Source: Gautieria morchelliformis (Eukaryota > Basidiomycota > Agaricomycetes > Gomphales > Gomphaceae). From it: DNA of 64,000 bases. The position numbers and the translations under genes were made by a program. How positions within the stretch are numbered: position 1 is the stretch's first letter; every line of letters begins with the position of its first letter. Below, in pieces: positions 45,487-55,100 of this stretch. The stretch covers positions 1 through 64,000 of the forward strand of contig WHVA01000082.1 of NCBI GenBank assembly GCA_015179125.1. The letters are read 5' to 3'. Under the pieces are notes generated by a model. The model had not been told where the DNA came from, ran no database searches, and worked only from the letters and a program-made list of their open reading frames with translations.

Positions 45487-46112
45487 GATGCTCAGTCATT
45501 GATTCTTGTCGCAATATCATCTATGGACAATATTTTGGTATGACCTGAATCTGACCACTCATGAGCATCTGAGTTCACTGAGGTGCACATATGTGCATAC
45601 ACACGAGTTATGAGTCTATGAGTCGAGGCTATCCAGTGCAAATGCTGGATCACACACTGAGCTATAAAGCTGAGCCGAGATAGTGCATATACAATGAGTC
45701 AAGTCGAGGTACATAATATATGTGTACATGAGTAGCCATACAACTGGACCAATCCCATCTCATTGATCCCATCTTGCCAACCCTATCTCATGACACCTAT
45801 CCTCCAACACACACAAGTCACATCTATAACTCCTATTTGATTACACCTACCTCTCCACCTTATCCTTCGAGCCATGAAATGAGTACGAACCCTTCTGCCT
45901 TTTGTCTAGGCCAAACCGAGCAGGCAAGTCGAAGTGCAAGTATACAGTGCAGGCAGTAAACATGCACCTGCCATATACATATTCCCACCAATCCTGTTGC
46001 TCACTACCTTGTATCGATACCGCTCTCTGAGTTGACATAAATAGCTAACCATGTAAGGGCAAAATAATGAGAATGAACAATTTGACATACTTATTGACTT
46101 CAAGTCTGTTAC
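45487..46112 (-). repeat. Repeat family E, copy 2 (inverted)
   Basis: Reverse complement of 35209-35825, ending next to LTR-B as in the other copy. No gene. Confidence 0.7.
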
Positions 46113-46690
46113 ATATCGAGATTTCCTCAAGTCAGAACTAGAAAGGACAACAGCTTCAACTTATGTGTTGTGCCCCCAATGAACTATCGTCCTAAGTATT
46201 TCGGATCTTGAGTCAGAAGAAAGTATCAAACTAGACAAGGGTCGGAATTTGGGTTAGAGGGTGGAAGGCGGAGAGATGGAGGTCTTGCAAAACTCACTGT
46301 GCTAAGAACAGGAGATATACCAGAGGAAATCACATATCGAAGGTGATTATCTGATTGCAGGATAGCAAGCATACATGAGGGCTTTTTATGTGAAGAGCTG
46401 AGGCAACAGGTAATGGGGTAGTACTAAGCAAATTCCAGAGGAAGTGGAAGTCATATAGACATACAGGGTAAGTAACTAATTGGGAACAAAGGACTACAAG
46501 GGGGTGTAGGGTAGAGTAAAGAACAATGGCAAAATAACAAGGGGTCAGAAAGTATGTTTGACATGATGGAACAACATGACTCCAAAGGGGGACGGACATA
46601 TGGTCTTGCTGTGCTGTGAGTTGAGTCCGGTGGGTCTGAGTAATAGAGTCAAAATAACAAAGGATATAACAAGGGGTGGGAATGTTGGAA
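46113..46690 (-). mobile_element. LTR-B copy (inverted), lacking its first 60 bp
   Basis: Reverse complement of 54165-54705 with very few differences. It lies head to head with the LTR at 46696, separated by gataattccaaca-like sequence. The same head-to-head junction is found inverted at 54154/54165. Confidence 0.75.
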
Positions 46691-46695
46691 TTATC

Positions 46696-47265
46696 TGTTA
46701 CGACCATGCCACTCAACCATCTCCGCCACCTCCAGAACACCCCCGCAGCACCTCCGACTCTATTCCACAACCTCTGCAACCCCAAGACCTTGACCCCTTG
46801 TTCTTCAGTACCCCTGGTCAACTCCATCCACCAGCCTCCGTACTCAACCCTGAATACAACAAGATACCATGTCCATATTTCCGTTTGTTCCAATGCCCAT
46901 TGTACTTATGTACCTTTGTTCTTTTGCCATTGTTCTTACTCTACCCTGAACCCCCTTGTTATCCCCTTGTTCCACATTAGTTACTTACCCCGTATGTCTA
47001 TCTGATTCCCGCTCCCTCCGGAATTTGCTTAGTACTACACTATTACTTGTTGCTTCAGCTCTTTGTATAAAAACCCCCACTTGTATGTCTCCGTTTCTGC
47101 AATCAGATAATCTACTTTGATATGTGAATCCCTTCGCATTCTCCTGTTCTTAGCACAGCGAGTATTGAAAGCTCTGTCTCCCTCTCTGCCTTCGATACAC
47201 CACTTTCTGCCTCTTCCGACCTCTGTGTAAAGGCAACCCTGGCTGGTTGTGGAGATCACACTACC
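46696..47265 (+). mobile_element. LTR-B (TGTTACGACC type), probable 5' LTR of Gypsy-2
   Basis: Begins TGTTACGACCATGCC and includes a TATA-like tttgtataaaaaccc (47071-47085) and the family motif gttcttagcacagcgag. The 3' boundary is not certain; ctaccacaca at about 47260 is a candidate. It lies directly upstream of the Gypsy-2 gag. The first 275 bp are repeated inverted at 53881-54154. Confidence 0.65.
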
Positions 47266-47690
47266 ACACAACTGACAAGGGGAAATCCAAAGTATGTATA
47301 AATGAACAGAGCATACAAGAGAGGGGATTCTCACCTGACAAGGGGAAATCCAAAGAGAAAAGTCTAAGCACCCCCAGTGTCAGCGAGCCCGTATTATACT
47401 ATGCTGCGCAGCCAGGGACAACACTTGGCACCCGCCATCAACCCTGCATCTCCCTGACCACCCTGACACTTGATCGACCCTTGATGCCACCTATTACGTG
47501 AGTCGCTTGATTTCCGACACTGTTCCGAGAGTGGAAGTTGGAAATTGGAGTGGAACTGGCGAGGCCAACAGAACTGGTGGAAGTTCTCCCAGAAGCGGAA
47601 TCATTTCCGAAAGCGGAGGCGGAGATGTAATCGGAACCGGAAGCGGAGTCAGAAATGGAGTCGGTACTGGGTGTGGTGTCGGAACTGGAA
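47266..47690 (+). other. Gypsy-2 leader with GGAAGCGG-type repeats
   Basis: The phrase ctgacaaggggaaatccaaa occurs twice (about 47270 and 47336). From 47520 to 47695 a degenerate repeat of ggaa(c/g)cgga(a/g)(g/c)c-like units reads in one frame as Gly/Ser/Thr-rich and in another as Glu/Ala-rich. This is probably the gag N-terminal region, but the frame is not certain. Confidence 0.5.
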
Positions 47691-49187
47691 ATGGAAAACA
47701 GGGTGTCCCCTGACAAAACCCGCAACTCCGGCGGACTTTGACGGAGATCGGGAGAAGGGACGTGCATTCTTCAACACATGCAGCATCTACTTCGCAATTG
47801 TCTGTAGTAGACAGGAATTATAGGCAGTAGGTATGGACTTGTTGCTCAAAAGAATAGACTAGAAATTAATTCACTCTCTCAGTGAATTTAGTTGTCACTA
47901 TAAGTATATTATACACTACCTAGAAATTAATTCACTACAGAGGATTTCTGGGTCAATAAATCGAAAGAACACTAGACTAATTTACTTGCCTCTCTCAGTG
48001 AATTTAGTCACTGAGAGAGGGGGAAATCTGTCTCACTGTGCATGTACTACTACCCGGCCCTTTAGCGCCCAAGAGCTCGCGCGTCGAAGTCATTTCAGAC
48101 TCCGCTGGGTGCAGCCGCTTGTGAAAATAGAAATAACAAGATGAAATGGAGAGGTAAGGAGTGACTGGAAAATTTCGAAAATAACCAGAGAAATGGATGC
48201 ATGATAAAAGAACAATATGAGAAGAAATTGAGAAACCACACAACAAATTGGATATATTATGCTTGATTTTGGTGCAGGAGCATAAATGCACCCAACATTG
48301 TCGGAGACCTCTTTCCAAACGACCAGGCTCAGATTCACTGGGCATTTTCCTTTTTCAAGTCGGACCGCGCAGCCCGTTTTGCAAACAAGGTGATCCGACA
48401 TGAAGCAAAGGGCAAGGGGAACTACTTCCGGGACTGGGACGCCTTCGAGAAAACATTTTCCAACCAGTTCTGCCCCAAAAACGAGCAGCTCAGAGCCCTT
48501 ACGAAGCTCGAGGGGACCAGCTGGTACCAGGCCAAGGATCCGATCGATGACTACATTGATCGCTTCCAGGAGCTCATCGACCTTGCGGAGTATGACGACG
48601 ACAAGACGATCGTCATCAAATTCCAACGAGGACTTGATCCGACACTCCAAAACCAAGTCGCGTTGCTTGGGGATGGAGCTCCGGATTTTGATGACCTGGA
48701 AGGGTGGTACCAAGCTGCGCAGAGGGTGTCCCGGAACAGGGAAGCAAATGAGTCCTTCGTGGAGACAAGCCGGAACATGACACGCAGTTCCACTCGTCCT
48801 ACTCCACCTGTGCCAAAACCCAGAAGCGCATTCATTCCCACCCGGAAAGTATTTCCGATGCTTGCTCTGCCTGCTCATATTAGGAACCATAGCCCTCCTC
48901 CCTCGAAGAGTGGCCCTGCCCCGACGGATGTTGACCGCATGCGTGGAAAAGGCAGTGGAACTATCACCTGCTTCCGATGTCGACAACCAGGCCACTATGC
49001 TCGCGAGTGCCCCCAAGCCTTTGATATCCGGCTTATGACCACAGAGGAGAAACTCGAGCTCCTTCCAGAGTTCCTCGCACTTGCGGACATAAGCAGAGTG
49101 CCCTCTGCGGAAGAGGTTTCCGAAAATGCGGAACATGATCCACCGGAAGCGGAGGATGCGTCGGATTTTGTGATGCGCAGCGGGTGA
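47690..49187 (+). pseudogene. Gypsy-2 gag, interrupted by a 494-bp insert
   Basis: The first piece ends ADFDGDREKGRAFFNTCSIY then FAIV at 47802. The second piece starts at 48297 with IVGDLFPNDQAQIHWAFSFF and runs to a TGA at 49185-49187. Removing the insert with one copy of its 6-bp duplication joins the frames exactly. The second piece holds RYF-like gag helices (WDAFEKTFSNQFCPKNEQLR) and a zinc knuckle CFRCRQPGHYARECP (about 48981-49025) that binds RNA. The protein ends in an acidic stretch and overlaps the protease frame, which suggests programmed frameshifting. Confidence 0.8.
47803..48296. mobile_element. 494-bp insertion in Gypsy-2 gag with 6-bp target duplication
   Basis: ATTGTC flanks the insert on both sides (47797-47802 and 48297-48302). 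The insert starts TGTAGTAGACAGG and ends GCACCCAAC. It holds a repeated ctagaaattaattcact (two copies, about 47858 and 47919) and a perfect 13-bp hairpin (47989-48001 with 48008-48020). No terminal inverted repeats and no ORF are evident, so the class is open; an MITE or SINE-like element is possible. Confidence 0.75.
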
Positions 49188-50077
49188 GATGTGTGCCCCT
49201 GCTGCCTGTACATAACCGGTTTGCCTGTCTTGAAGTAGAGAATGAAAAGCCCCCACTCCCCTCACTTCATACAGACCCACCGGATAAAGTCACACAAAAA
49301 CCAAATCCGACACCCCGTCCATCCCGCATCCGCCCTTGGGAGAAACACCTTCCGAAGTGCTATGTTGTCGCTGCCACCCCTGGCCCCAAGTCACTAGTCA
49401 TTAAGGTGGAGATCCAGACAACGGATACGGTGGAAGTCAAATCCAGACCCGCCCTTGTGGATTGTGGGGCCACTGGTCAGTTTATAGACCGGGACTATGT
49501 GGAACGGAACCGACTGACCACGCGGAAGTTGCAACGTGCAATCCTGGTGTTCAATGTGGATGGAAGCCCCAATGAGGCAGGGTCCATCATGGAGATAGTA
49601 GACACAATTCTCCGCTATGATGGGCACTCAGAACGCACTTCCTTTGCAGTCACCAGCCTGGGGAAGCAAGACATCATCCTCGGGTTTACCTGGCTTCAGG
49701 AGCACAACCCGGAGATCAATTGGCAGACTCGGAAGGTACTGATGAGTCGATGTCCAGCAAAGTGTCACATGTGCTGGTCGGAAGTGCGGAAGACCGAACG
49801 GCTCATACAGACATGTCGTTCTGGCCCCCATCCACTGCTTGCAGAAGAAGACTCGGAAGCGGAATTTGAACCGGATCCCATTCCCAATTCCGATTCCGAT
49901 TCCGATTCCGACTCCGACATCATCCGACTCGGCCCAGAAGACACTCTGGTGGAAGGGGAGCTCTTGCTGTATGTAAACCTTCCGCCGGAAGCGGAACACA
50001 TTCGCGCCACCGGAAATATTTCACAACACCTTGCTGAAGCCTCCAAGATGCATGATAGAGCGGAGGCGGAAATTCAA
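49188..50077 (+). CDS. Gypsy-2 protease region, C-terminus replaced by LTR-A
   Basis: The frame is open from about 49184. A Pro-rich lead is followed by the retropepsin motif ALVDCGATGQFIDRDYV (DCGAT instead of DTGAS/T). Then comes DIILGFTWLQEHNPEINW, the ILG segment with the usual HNP.I.W ending. A Cys-rich stretch (CPAKCHMCW) and an acidic tail with Ser/Asp repeats (SDSDSDSDSD) follow. The last seven codons (to 50092) come from LTR-A sequence inserted at about 50078, so the natural junction to RT is lost. Protease would cut the polyprotein inside the particle. Confidence 0.8.
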
Positions 50078-50509
50078 AATACAAATAGATGAAACACATA
50101 TACAATAGAACTAAGGAGAAGTGTGAACATGAAACGATGGGGAGGAAAGTGGACAAAGGTACCTAGGTAAGAAAACATGCCTTAAGAGCTGTATATATCT
50201 TACCCTGCATGGACCCTTGGTCTAATGGGTTGATCCTGCATGATATATGTGTAGGATGTCCTGGGAATGCATGCCAGCCATAGGAACACCCAAAGGGGGT
50301 CAAATCAGGAAGGTGATGGGGCCAGTGATGAACCATCACACCGGTTAGAGGATGTCAATCATGTTTGATGGCATGACTACTGGCAAATGATGGAAGTAGT
50401 GAATGGTCATTCAGCCAATGCAGTGAATGGCAAATGGAGTGAACATAGAGATGGAGGGATGAAAGGGAAAATGGGGGTAACTTGATACAATAATAAATGG
50501 GTCATGACA
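50078..50509 (-). mobile_element. Truncated LTR-A (copy 4, inverted)
   Basis: The reverse complement begins TGTCATGACCC at 50509 and matches the first 430 bp or so of LTR-A. It stops at ctatttgtatt, where Gypsy-2 protease sequence resumes. The remaining LTR is missing. Confidence 0.7.
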
Positions 50510-50739
50510 TGAGGCTTCTCTGCCCTTGCCTTTGTCCATGGGCACAGGGTATTGGGTAGGGATGCTGGCTGGCTGGCTGGTGGTCCCTCATCCTCAACCA
50601 CACTGGGAGATACATGGTCAGGGGTTTCCTCACCTTCAATGGGTGGTGGTGAAGGGTGGCGGCAGCGGCAGTGTGAGAGTGGTGAGGTCTATGACCTCTC
50701 CCTCTTCCTGGGCCCTTGGCTCTGAGCCCAGGGTCACGT
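50510..50739. other. Unassigned segment left of solo LTR-A
   Basis: Together with 51758-52104 this forms about 570 bp that belongs neither to LTR-A nor to recognisable Gypsy-2. It contains a short ggct repeat (ctggctggctggctgg) and no gene. It may be internal sequence of the older LTR-A element. Confidence 0.45.
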
Positions 50740-51757
50740 TGTCAAGAGGCATTAACATCATGTATTAATGAACACAGTGAATACCCAAATAGCTTGTGCA
50801 GAGAAGTGTGCCGTTCAGCTAAATAAGATGAACCAATAAATGTTCAGAAGGTAAGAGGGCTGCCCAAATGGAGCGCACCGTATCTACAGTCATAGCAAAG
50901 TAGCCCATGACACTTGACGATGTAATGTGCAAGGTCTCATGCAAAGGTTATTAAACAGCAACAATCATTTTGTCAGCGAAGGCGCTCCTTCGGAGCCCTT
51001 CACCGACAACACCAATAATAGTACGAAGGCTAAGGTAGTGAAGGTGAAGTACGAAAACTCACCAGTGGTGCTTAAGTTCTCCTCTGGTCGAAGATCGGAA
51101 TCTATAGAAGAGGGCTCAAGACGATGGTCACAGTGAGGTCAATGTTTGCACAAGATAGACATATGATAATTGAACTGGGGAATATACATGTGAATGTTAA
51201 CTACTTATACTGAATGCTCATATGATATCAGCAAATAGGAAAGAGGCCTTCATGAGTCAGGGTTGGATAGGGGTGCACAGTCAGGATACAAATACATAAA
51301 ACCTATACGCAATAGAGGAAGGGAGGAGTGCAAACATGAAACAGTGGAGGGGAAGAGGATAAAGGTACCCATGTAAGAAAACACACCTTGATACCTGCAT
51401 ACATGTTACCCTGCACAGACTCTTTGTCTGCTGGTTGATCCCACACGATTTACGGGTAGGGCGTCCCGCAAATGCATTCCAGCCATACCAACACCTAAAG
51501 GGGTTGAGTCGGGAAGATGGTGGGGCCAGTGATGAACCATCATGCCAGGTAAAGGATGTTGATCGTGTTTGATGGCGTGCCTGCTGGCGAATGATGCCAG
51601 TAGCAAATGGTTGTTTGGTGAATGCAGCGAAGAGCCAATGCAGCGAACATAGAGGAGGAGTGGTCGAAGGGAAAGGCGAACTCAGGCGAACATAGAGGAG
51701 GAGTGGTGAAAGGGAGAATAGGGATAGCTGGGTAAGGGAAATAAACGGGTCATGACA
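50740..51757 (-). mobile_element. Solo LTR-A (copy 3, inverted) with perfect 5-bp target duplication
   Basis: 1018 bp, TGTCAAG...TCATGACA on the plus strand. CACGT stands at 50735-50739 and 51758-51762, a perfect target-site duplication. This confirms the LTR-A boundaries used for the other copies. Inner ORFs are not genes. Confidence 0.9.
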
Positions 51758-52104
51758 CACGTCAGCCATCATGTCACTGGGCTGTGCTCAGACTGGGGCC
51801 ACAAGCTAGAAGCTTCTGTCTGGCTTCGGCTGCATGGAATCATTGTGCATGCAGTCGATAGTAGAGGGATCTACTTGAGCTTGCCAATGGTGAAAAGCCA
51901 TTGATGCAGTGATCTTTTTCAAAATCATGCGGATTCCACAATTCACTTGTTTGCTGGGAAAACAGTGGCAGGAAGTTCAAAAAGGTGTAAGAGATTATGA
52001 TTTTAGATCCTTGTATCATAAGGGCAGGCGGAACTCGACAAAGATGTGGTTATTCCATGTGCTATGTAGTCACAGTGTAAGGTAAGTTAAGATGAGGAAC
52101 CGTA
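51758..52104. other. Unassigned segment between LTR-A and Gypsy-2 RT
   Basis: Continues the segment that ends at 50739. No ORF of note. The Gypsy-2 RT frame becomes recognisable at about 52105. Confidence 0.45.
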
Positions 52105-53640
52105 GTGTGGTTCCCATCGGAGTACCTGCGGGAGTTCGAGGACGTCTTTTCCAAGGAGTCGTTTGATGCCCTGCCTCCACGGAAGCTGTGGGACCACGCC
52201 ATCGAGTTAGAGCCTGGGTCAAAGCCCACCAACTGCAAGGTCTACCCGCTGTCACCCAAGGAGCAGGTAGAGCTCGATACATTCCTTGTGGAAAACCTCC
52301 ATACAGGGAGGATCTGCCCCTCCAAGTCACCCATGGCATCTCCGGTGTTCTTCATCAAGAAGGACGGCTCGCTCAGACTTGTGCAGGATTACCAGGCCTT
52401 GAATGCGATCACAATCAATAACCGGTACCCCATTCCACTCATTTCCGAACTGATCACACAACTCCGCGGGGCAAGGTACTTCACTAAGTTGGATGTCCGC
52501 TGGGGCTTCAATAATGTTCGGATCCAAGAGGGAGACGAGTGGAAGGCCACATTCCGCACCAACCGAGGACTCTTTGAGCCGCAGGTCAGGTTCTTCAGCC
52601 TCACCAACAGTCCCGCCACATTCCAGACAATGATGAATGACATTTTCTGTGACATGATAGCAGAAGGGGTTGTCTGCGTCTACCTCGATGACATCCTCAT
52701 CTTCACAAAAACAATGTCCAAACATCGGGAAGTCGTGCGGAGAGTGCTGGAACGGCTCCGGGAGTACAACCTGTGTCTCAAGCCGGAAAAGTGCGAATTT
52801 GAGCGGACACGGATAGAGTATCTGGGGGTGATTGTGTCGGAAGGAAAGGTGGAAATGGACCCAGTCAAAGTTTCCGGTGTGTTGGGTTGGCCCGTGCCGC
52901 GGAACAAGAAGGAGGTCCAGTCCTTCATTGGGTTTGTCAATTTCTATCTGCAGTTCATCAAGGACTTCTCCTGCCACGCCCATGCCCTCTTTGACCTCAC
53001 CAAGAAGGAGGTTGGATGGCGGTGGGGAGAGCGGGAACAGGCCTCCTTTGACAAACTCAAAGAGCTGATCACTTCTGCCCCGGTCCTGATCTTTCCCGAC
53101 GACTCTCTCCCTTACCAAGTCGAGGCGGATTCTTCCGACGCATCTACCGGAGCGGTCTTGTCACAACAGTCACCGGAAGATGGTGGGGGGTGGCATCCGA
53201 TTGCCTTTTTCTCTAAGAGCCTTAGTCCGGTCGAGCGGAACTATGAGATCCATGACAAGGAGATGCTGGCAATCATCCGAGCGCTGGAGGAGTGGCGACA
53301 CTTCCTTGAGGGTGCTCTATGCCCATTTGAGATCTGGACAGACCACAAGAACCTCGAGTACTTCCGCACGTCTAAGAAGTTGAACCGACGACAAGCACGG
53401 TGGTCCCTACACCTGTCCTGGTTCGACTTCATGCTCCACCACCGCCCCAGCCGCACCATGGGCAAGCCCGATGCCCTATCCCACCGTGCGGATCATGGAA
53501 GTGGAAGTGGAGACAATGCGGATATGACACTGCTCCGCCCAAGTCTCTTTGCAATCCGTGCCCTAGAGGGAGTGACTGCAGTTGGGGTGGAAGCGGAAAT
53601 GCTGGGACATCTGAAGCTACCAGTAATTCTGAGCCACTAA
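52105..53640 (+). CDS. Gypsy-2 reverse transcriptase and RNase H (5'- and 3'-truncated)
   Basis: A single open frame of about 511 codons. RT: YLREFEDVFSKESFDALPPR (entry), ASPVFFIKKDGSLRLVQDYQ, RYPIPLISELITQLRGARYF, TKLDVRWGFNNVRIQEGDEW, SPATFQTMMNDIF and the catalytic VYLDDILIFT. RNase H: QVEADSSDASTGAVLSQQSP (Asp), YEIHDKEMLAIIRALEEWRH (Glu), IWTDHKNLEYFRT (Asp) and GKPDALSHRADHG (Asp). All catalytic acids that I can identify are present, so only the flanking breaks disable it. The frame ends at 53638-53640, where inverted sequence begins. Confidence 0.92.
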   Translation: MWFPSEYLREFEDVFSKESFDALPPRKLWDHAIELEPGSKPTNCKVYPLSPKEQVELDTFLVENLHTGRICPSKSPMASPVFFIKKDGSLRLVQDYQALNAITINNRYPIPLISELITQLRGARYFTKLDVRWGFNNVRIQEGDEWKATFRTNRGLFEPQVRFFSLTNSPATFQTMMNDIFCDMIAEGVVCVYLDDILIFTKTMSKHREVVRRVLERLREYNLCLKPEKCEFERTRIEYLGVIVSEGKVEMDPVKVSGVLGWPVPRNKKEVQSFIGFVNFYLQFIKDFSCHAHALFDLTKKEVGWRWGEREQASFDKLKELITSAPVLIFPDDSLPYQVEADSSDASTGAVLSQQSPEDGGGWHPIAFFSKSLSPVERNYEIHDKEMLAIIRALEEWRHFLEGALCPFEIWTDHKNLEYFRTSKKLNRRQARWSLHLSWFDFMLHHRPSRTMGKPDALSHRADHGSGSGDNADMTLLRPSLFAIRALEGVTAVGVEAEMLGHLKLPVILSH

Positions 53641-53870
53641 CTCCAGCGTCTTCCACCTGCCAGCATGCCCAGCGACCCATGTGTCATGGTGCTGGGACAC
53701 GATGCGGTGGCGGAGGTCTGCCCCACCTGGAACATAGACCTTGCCTCTGAAGTGGAGCAGTCCATCACGTTCCGACCATTCCACTGCCTGTACAGACCGT
53801 GAGTGCCCTTTCCGAAGTTCCTCCACTGCCTTCACCACTGACTCCTCCTTCTCTCCATTACGGTACTGCC
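53617..53870 (-). pseudogene. Gypsy-2 integrase zinc-domain fragment, inverted
   Basis: The minus strand reads LLHFRGKVYVPGGADLRHRI, then HHDTWVAGHAGRWKTLELVA and QNYW. This is the start of a Ty3/Gypsy integrase HHCC domain, expected right after RNase H but on the plus strand. It begins next to an inverted LTR-B fragment at 53880 and ends at the RNase H stop. The core and catalytic residues are absent. Confidence 0.8.
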
Positions 53871-53880
53871 TCTGGATATC

Positions 53881-54154
53881 CAAGGGGATAACAAGGGGGT
53901 TCAGGGTAGAGTAAGAACAATGGCAAAAGAACAAAGGTACATAAGTACAATGGGCATTGGAACAAACGGAAATATGGACATGGTATCTTGTTGTATTCAG
54001 GGTTGAGTACGGAGGCTGGTGGATAGAGTTGACCAGGGGTACTGAAGAACAAGGGGTCAAGGTCTTGGGGTTGCAGAGGTTGTGGAATAGAGTCGGAGGT
54101 GCTGCGGGGGTGTTCTGGAGGTGGCGGTGATGGTTGAGTGGCATGGTCGTAACA
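53881..54154 (-). mobile_element. Inverted LTR-B fragment (5' 275 bp)
   Basis: Reverse complement of 46696-46970 with very few changes, joined directly to the integrase fragment. It forms one side of a long inverted repeat (46160-46970 versus 53880-54715). Confidence 0.8.
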
Positions 54155-54164
54155 GATAATTCCA

Positions 54165-54705
54165 ACATTCCCACCCCTTGTTATATCCTTTGTTATTTTG
54201 ACTCTATTACTCAGACCCACCGGACTCAACTCACAGCACAGCAAGACCATATGTCCGTCCCCCTTTGGAGTCATGTTGTTCCATCATGTCAAACATACTT
54301 TCTGACCCCTTGTTATTTTGCCATTGTTCTTTACTCTACCCTACACCCCCTTGTAGTCCTTTGTTCCCAATTAGTTACTTACCCTGTATGTCTATATGAC
54401 TTCCACTTCCTCTGGAATTTGCTTAGTACTACCCCATTACCTGTTGCCTCAGCTCTTCACATAAAAAGCCCTCATGTATGCTTGCTATCCTGCAATCAGA
54501 TAATCACCTTCGATATGTGATTTCCTCTGGTATATCTCCTGTTCTTAGCACAGTGAGTTTTGCAAGACCTCCATCTCTCCGCCTTCCACCCTCTAACCCA
54601 AATTCCGACCCTTGTCTAGTTTGATACTTTCTGACTTCTGACTCAAGATCCGAAATACTTAGGACGATAGTTCATTGGGGGCACAACACATAAGTTGAAG
54701 TGGTA
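54165..54705 (+). mobile_element. LTR-B copy lacking its first 60 bp
   Basis: Matches 46113-46690 (inverted) and 34811-35208. It stops after cacataagttgaag, where the Harbinger-derived sequence begins. Confidence 0.75.
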
Positions 54706-54722
54706 CCAATGCGATACTTTCC

Positions 54723-55100
54723 ATGATTACCGCTGTCACCGACATGGCAGCAGCCTTGAGTAATCAAGGTAATAGCTCTACTGACCTTTGTGCATCCCTG
54801 GTACGTAAGACAAAAGCCATGCAAATGGTAGAGGACGAAGAGGAAGGGCTCACAGACCTTGAGGTGGTCACTGTGGCCGAGATTTTCATGCGCAATACAG
54901 CTGCTGCAGACATGTATCCAGCAATGCGCAATAAGCCCAGGTGGCGGTTGTGGTTGGAGGCTCAGATACGTGAAGAAATAGGAAAACACGCAGCTTTATT
55001 CGGTATACAACCCTCGCCTGCGCTTCGCTTCGGCAGATGGTTATTACGTGGGAAGAATAGAAATTATTTTGCAAGTATACTACTTACGGAGTTACCGTAA
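54723..55100 (+). pseudogene. Harbinger accessory Myb/SANT-like ORF, C-terminal part
   Basis: The frame reads ITAVTDMAAALSNQGNSSTD, ASLVRKTKAMQMVEDEEEGL, then TDLEVVTVAEIFMRNTAAAD and a Trp-rich end. This fits the C-terminal helical region of Myb/SANT-like DNA-binding proteins that accompany Harbinger transposases in agaricomycetes. The N-terminal SANT helices are missing because the element is truncated at 54705. In complete elements this protein brings the transposase to the DNA ends. Assignment rests on memory of the family pattern. Confidence 0.5.

Larger units (their letters stand above)
46696..54154 (+). mobile_element. Gypsy-2: Ty3/Gypsy element broken by nested insertions and an inversion
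   Basis: Gag, protease and RT/RNase H follow on the plus strand. A 494-bp insert splits gag, about 2.0 kb of nested LTR-A material separates protease from RT, and the integrase start is inverted at the 3' side. Coding parts are otherwise long and open, so Gypsy-2 is younger than Gypsy-1. CGGAA/GGAAG-rich codon choice is a marked feature of its reading frames. Confidence 0.85.

Noticed and set aside
48222-48296. The gag interruption as a spliced intron
   Set aside because: The exact 6-bp duplication at both ends and frame restoration after removal of one copy fit an insertion better. The left junction tctgtagt has no good splice donor.
48090-49280. Long minus-strand open frame of about 396 codons
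   Set aside because: It is the antisense of the Gypsy-2 gag, which has a clear zinc knuckle on the plus strand; the minus frame has no recognisable motif.
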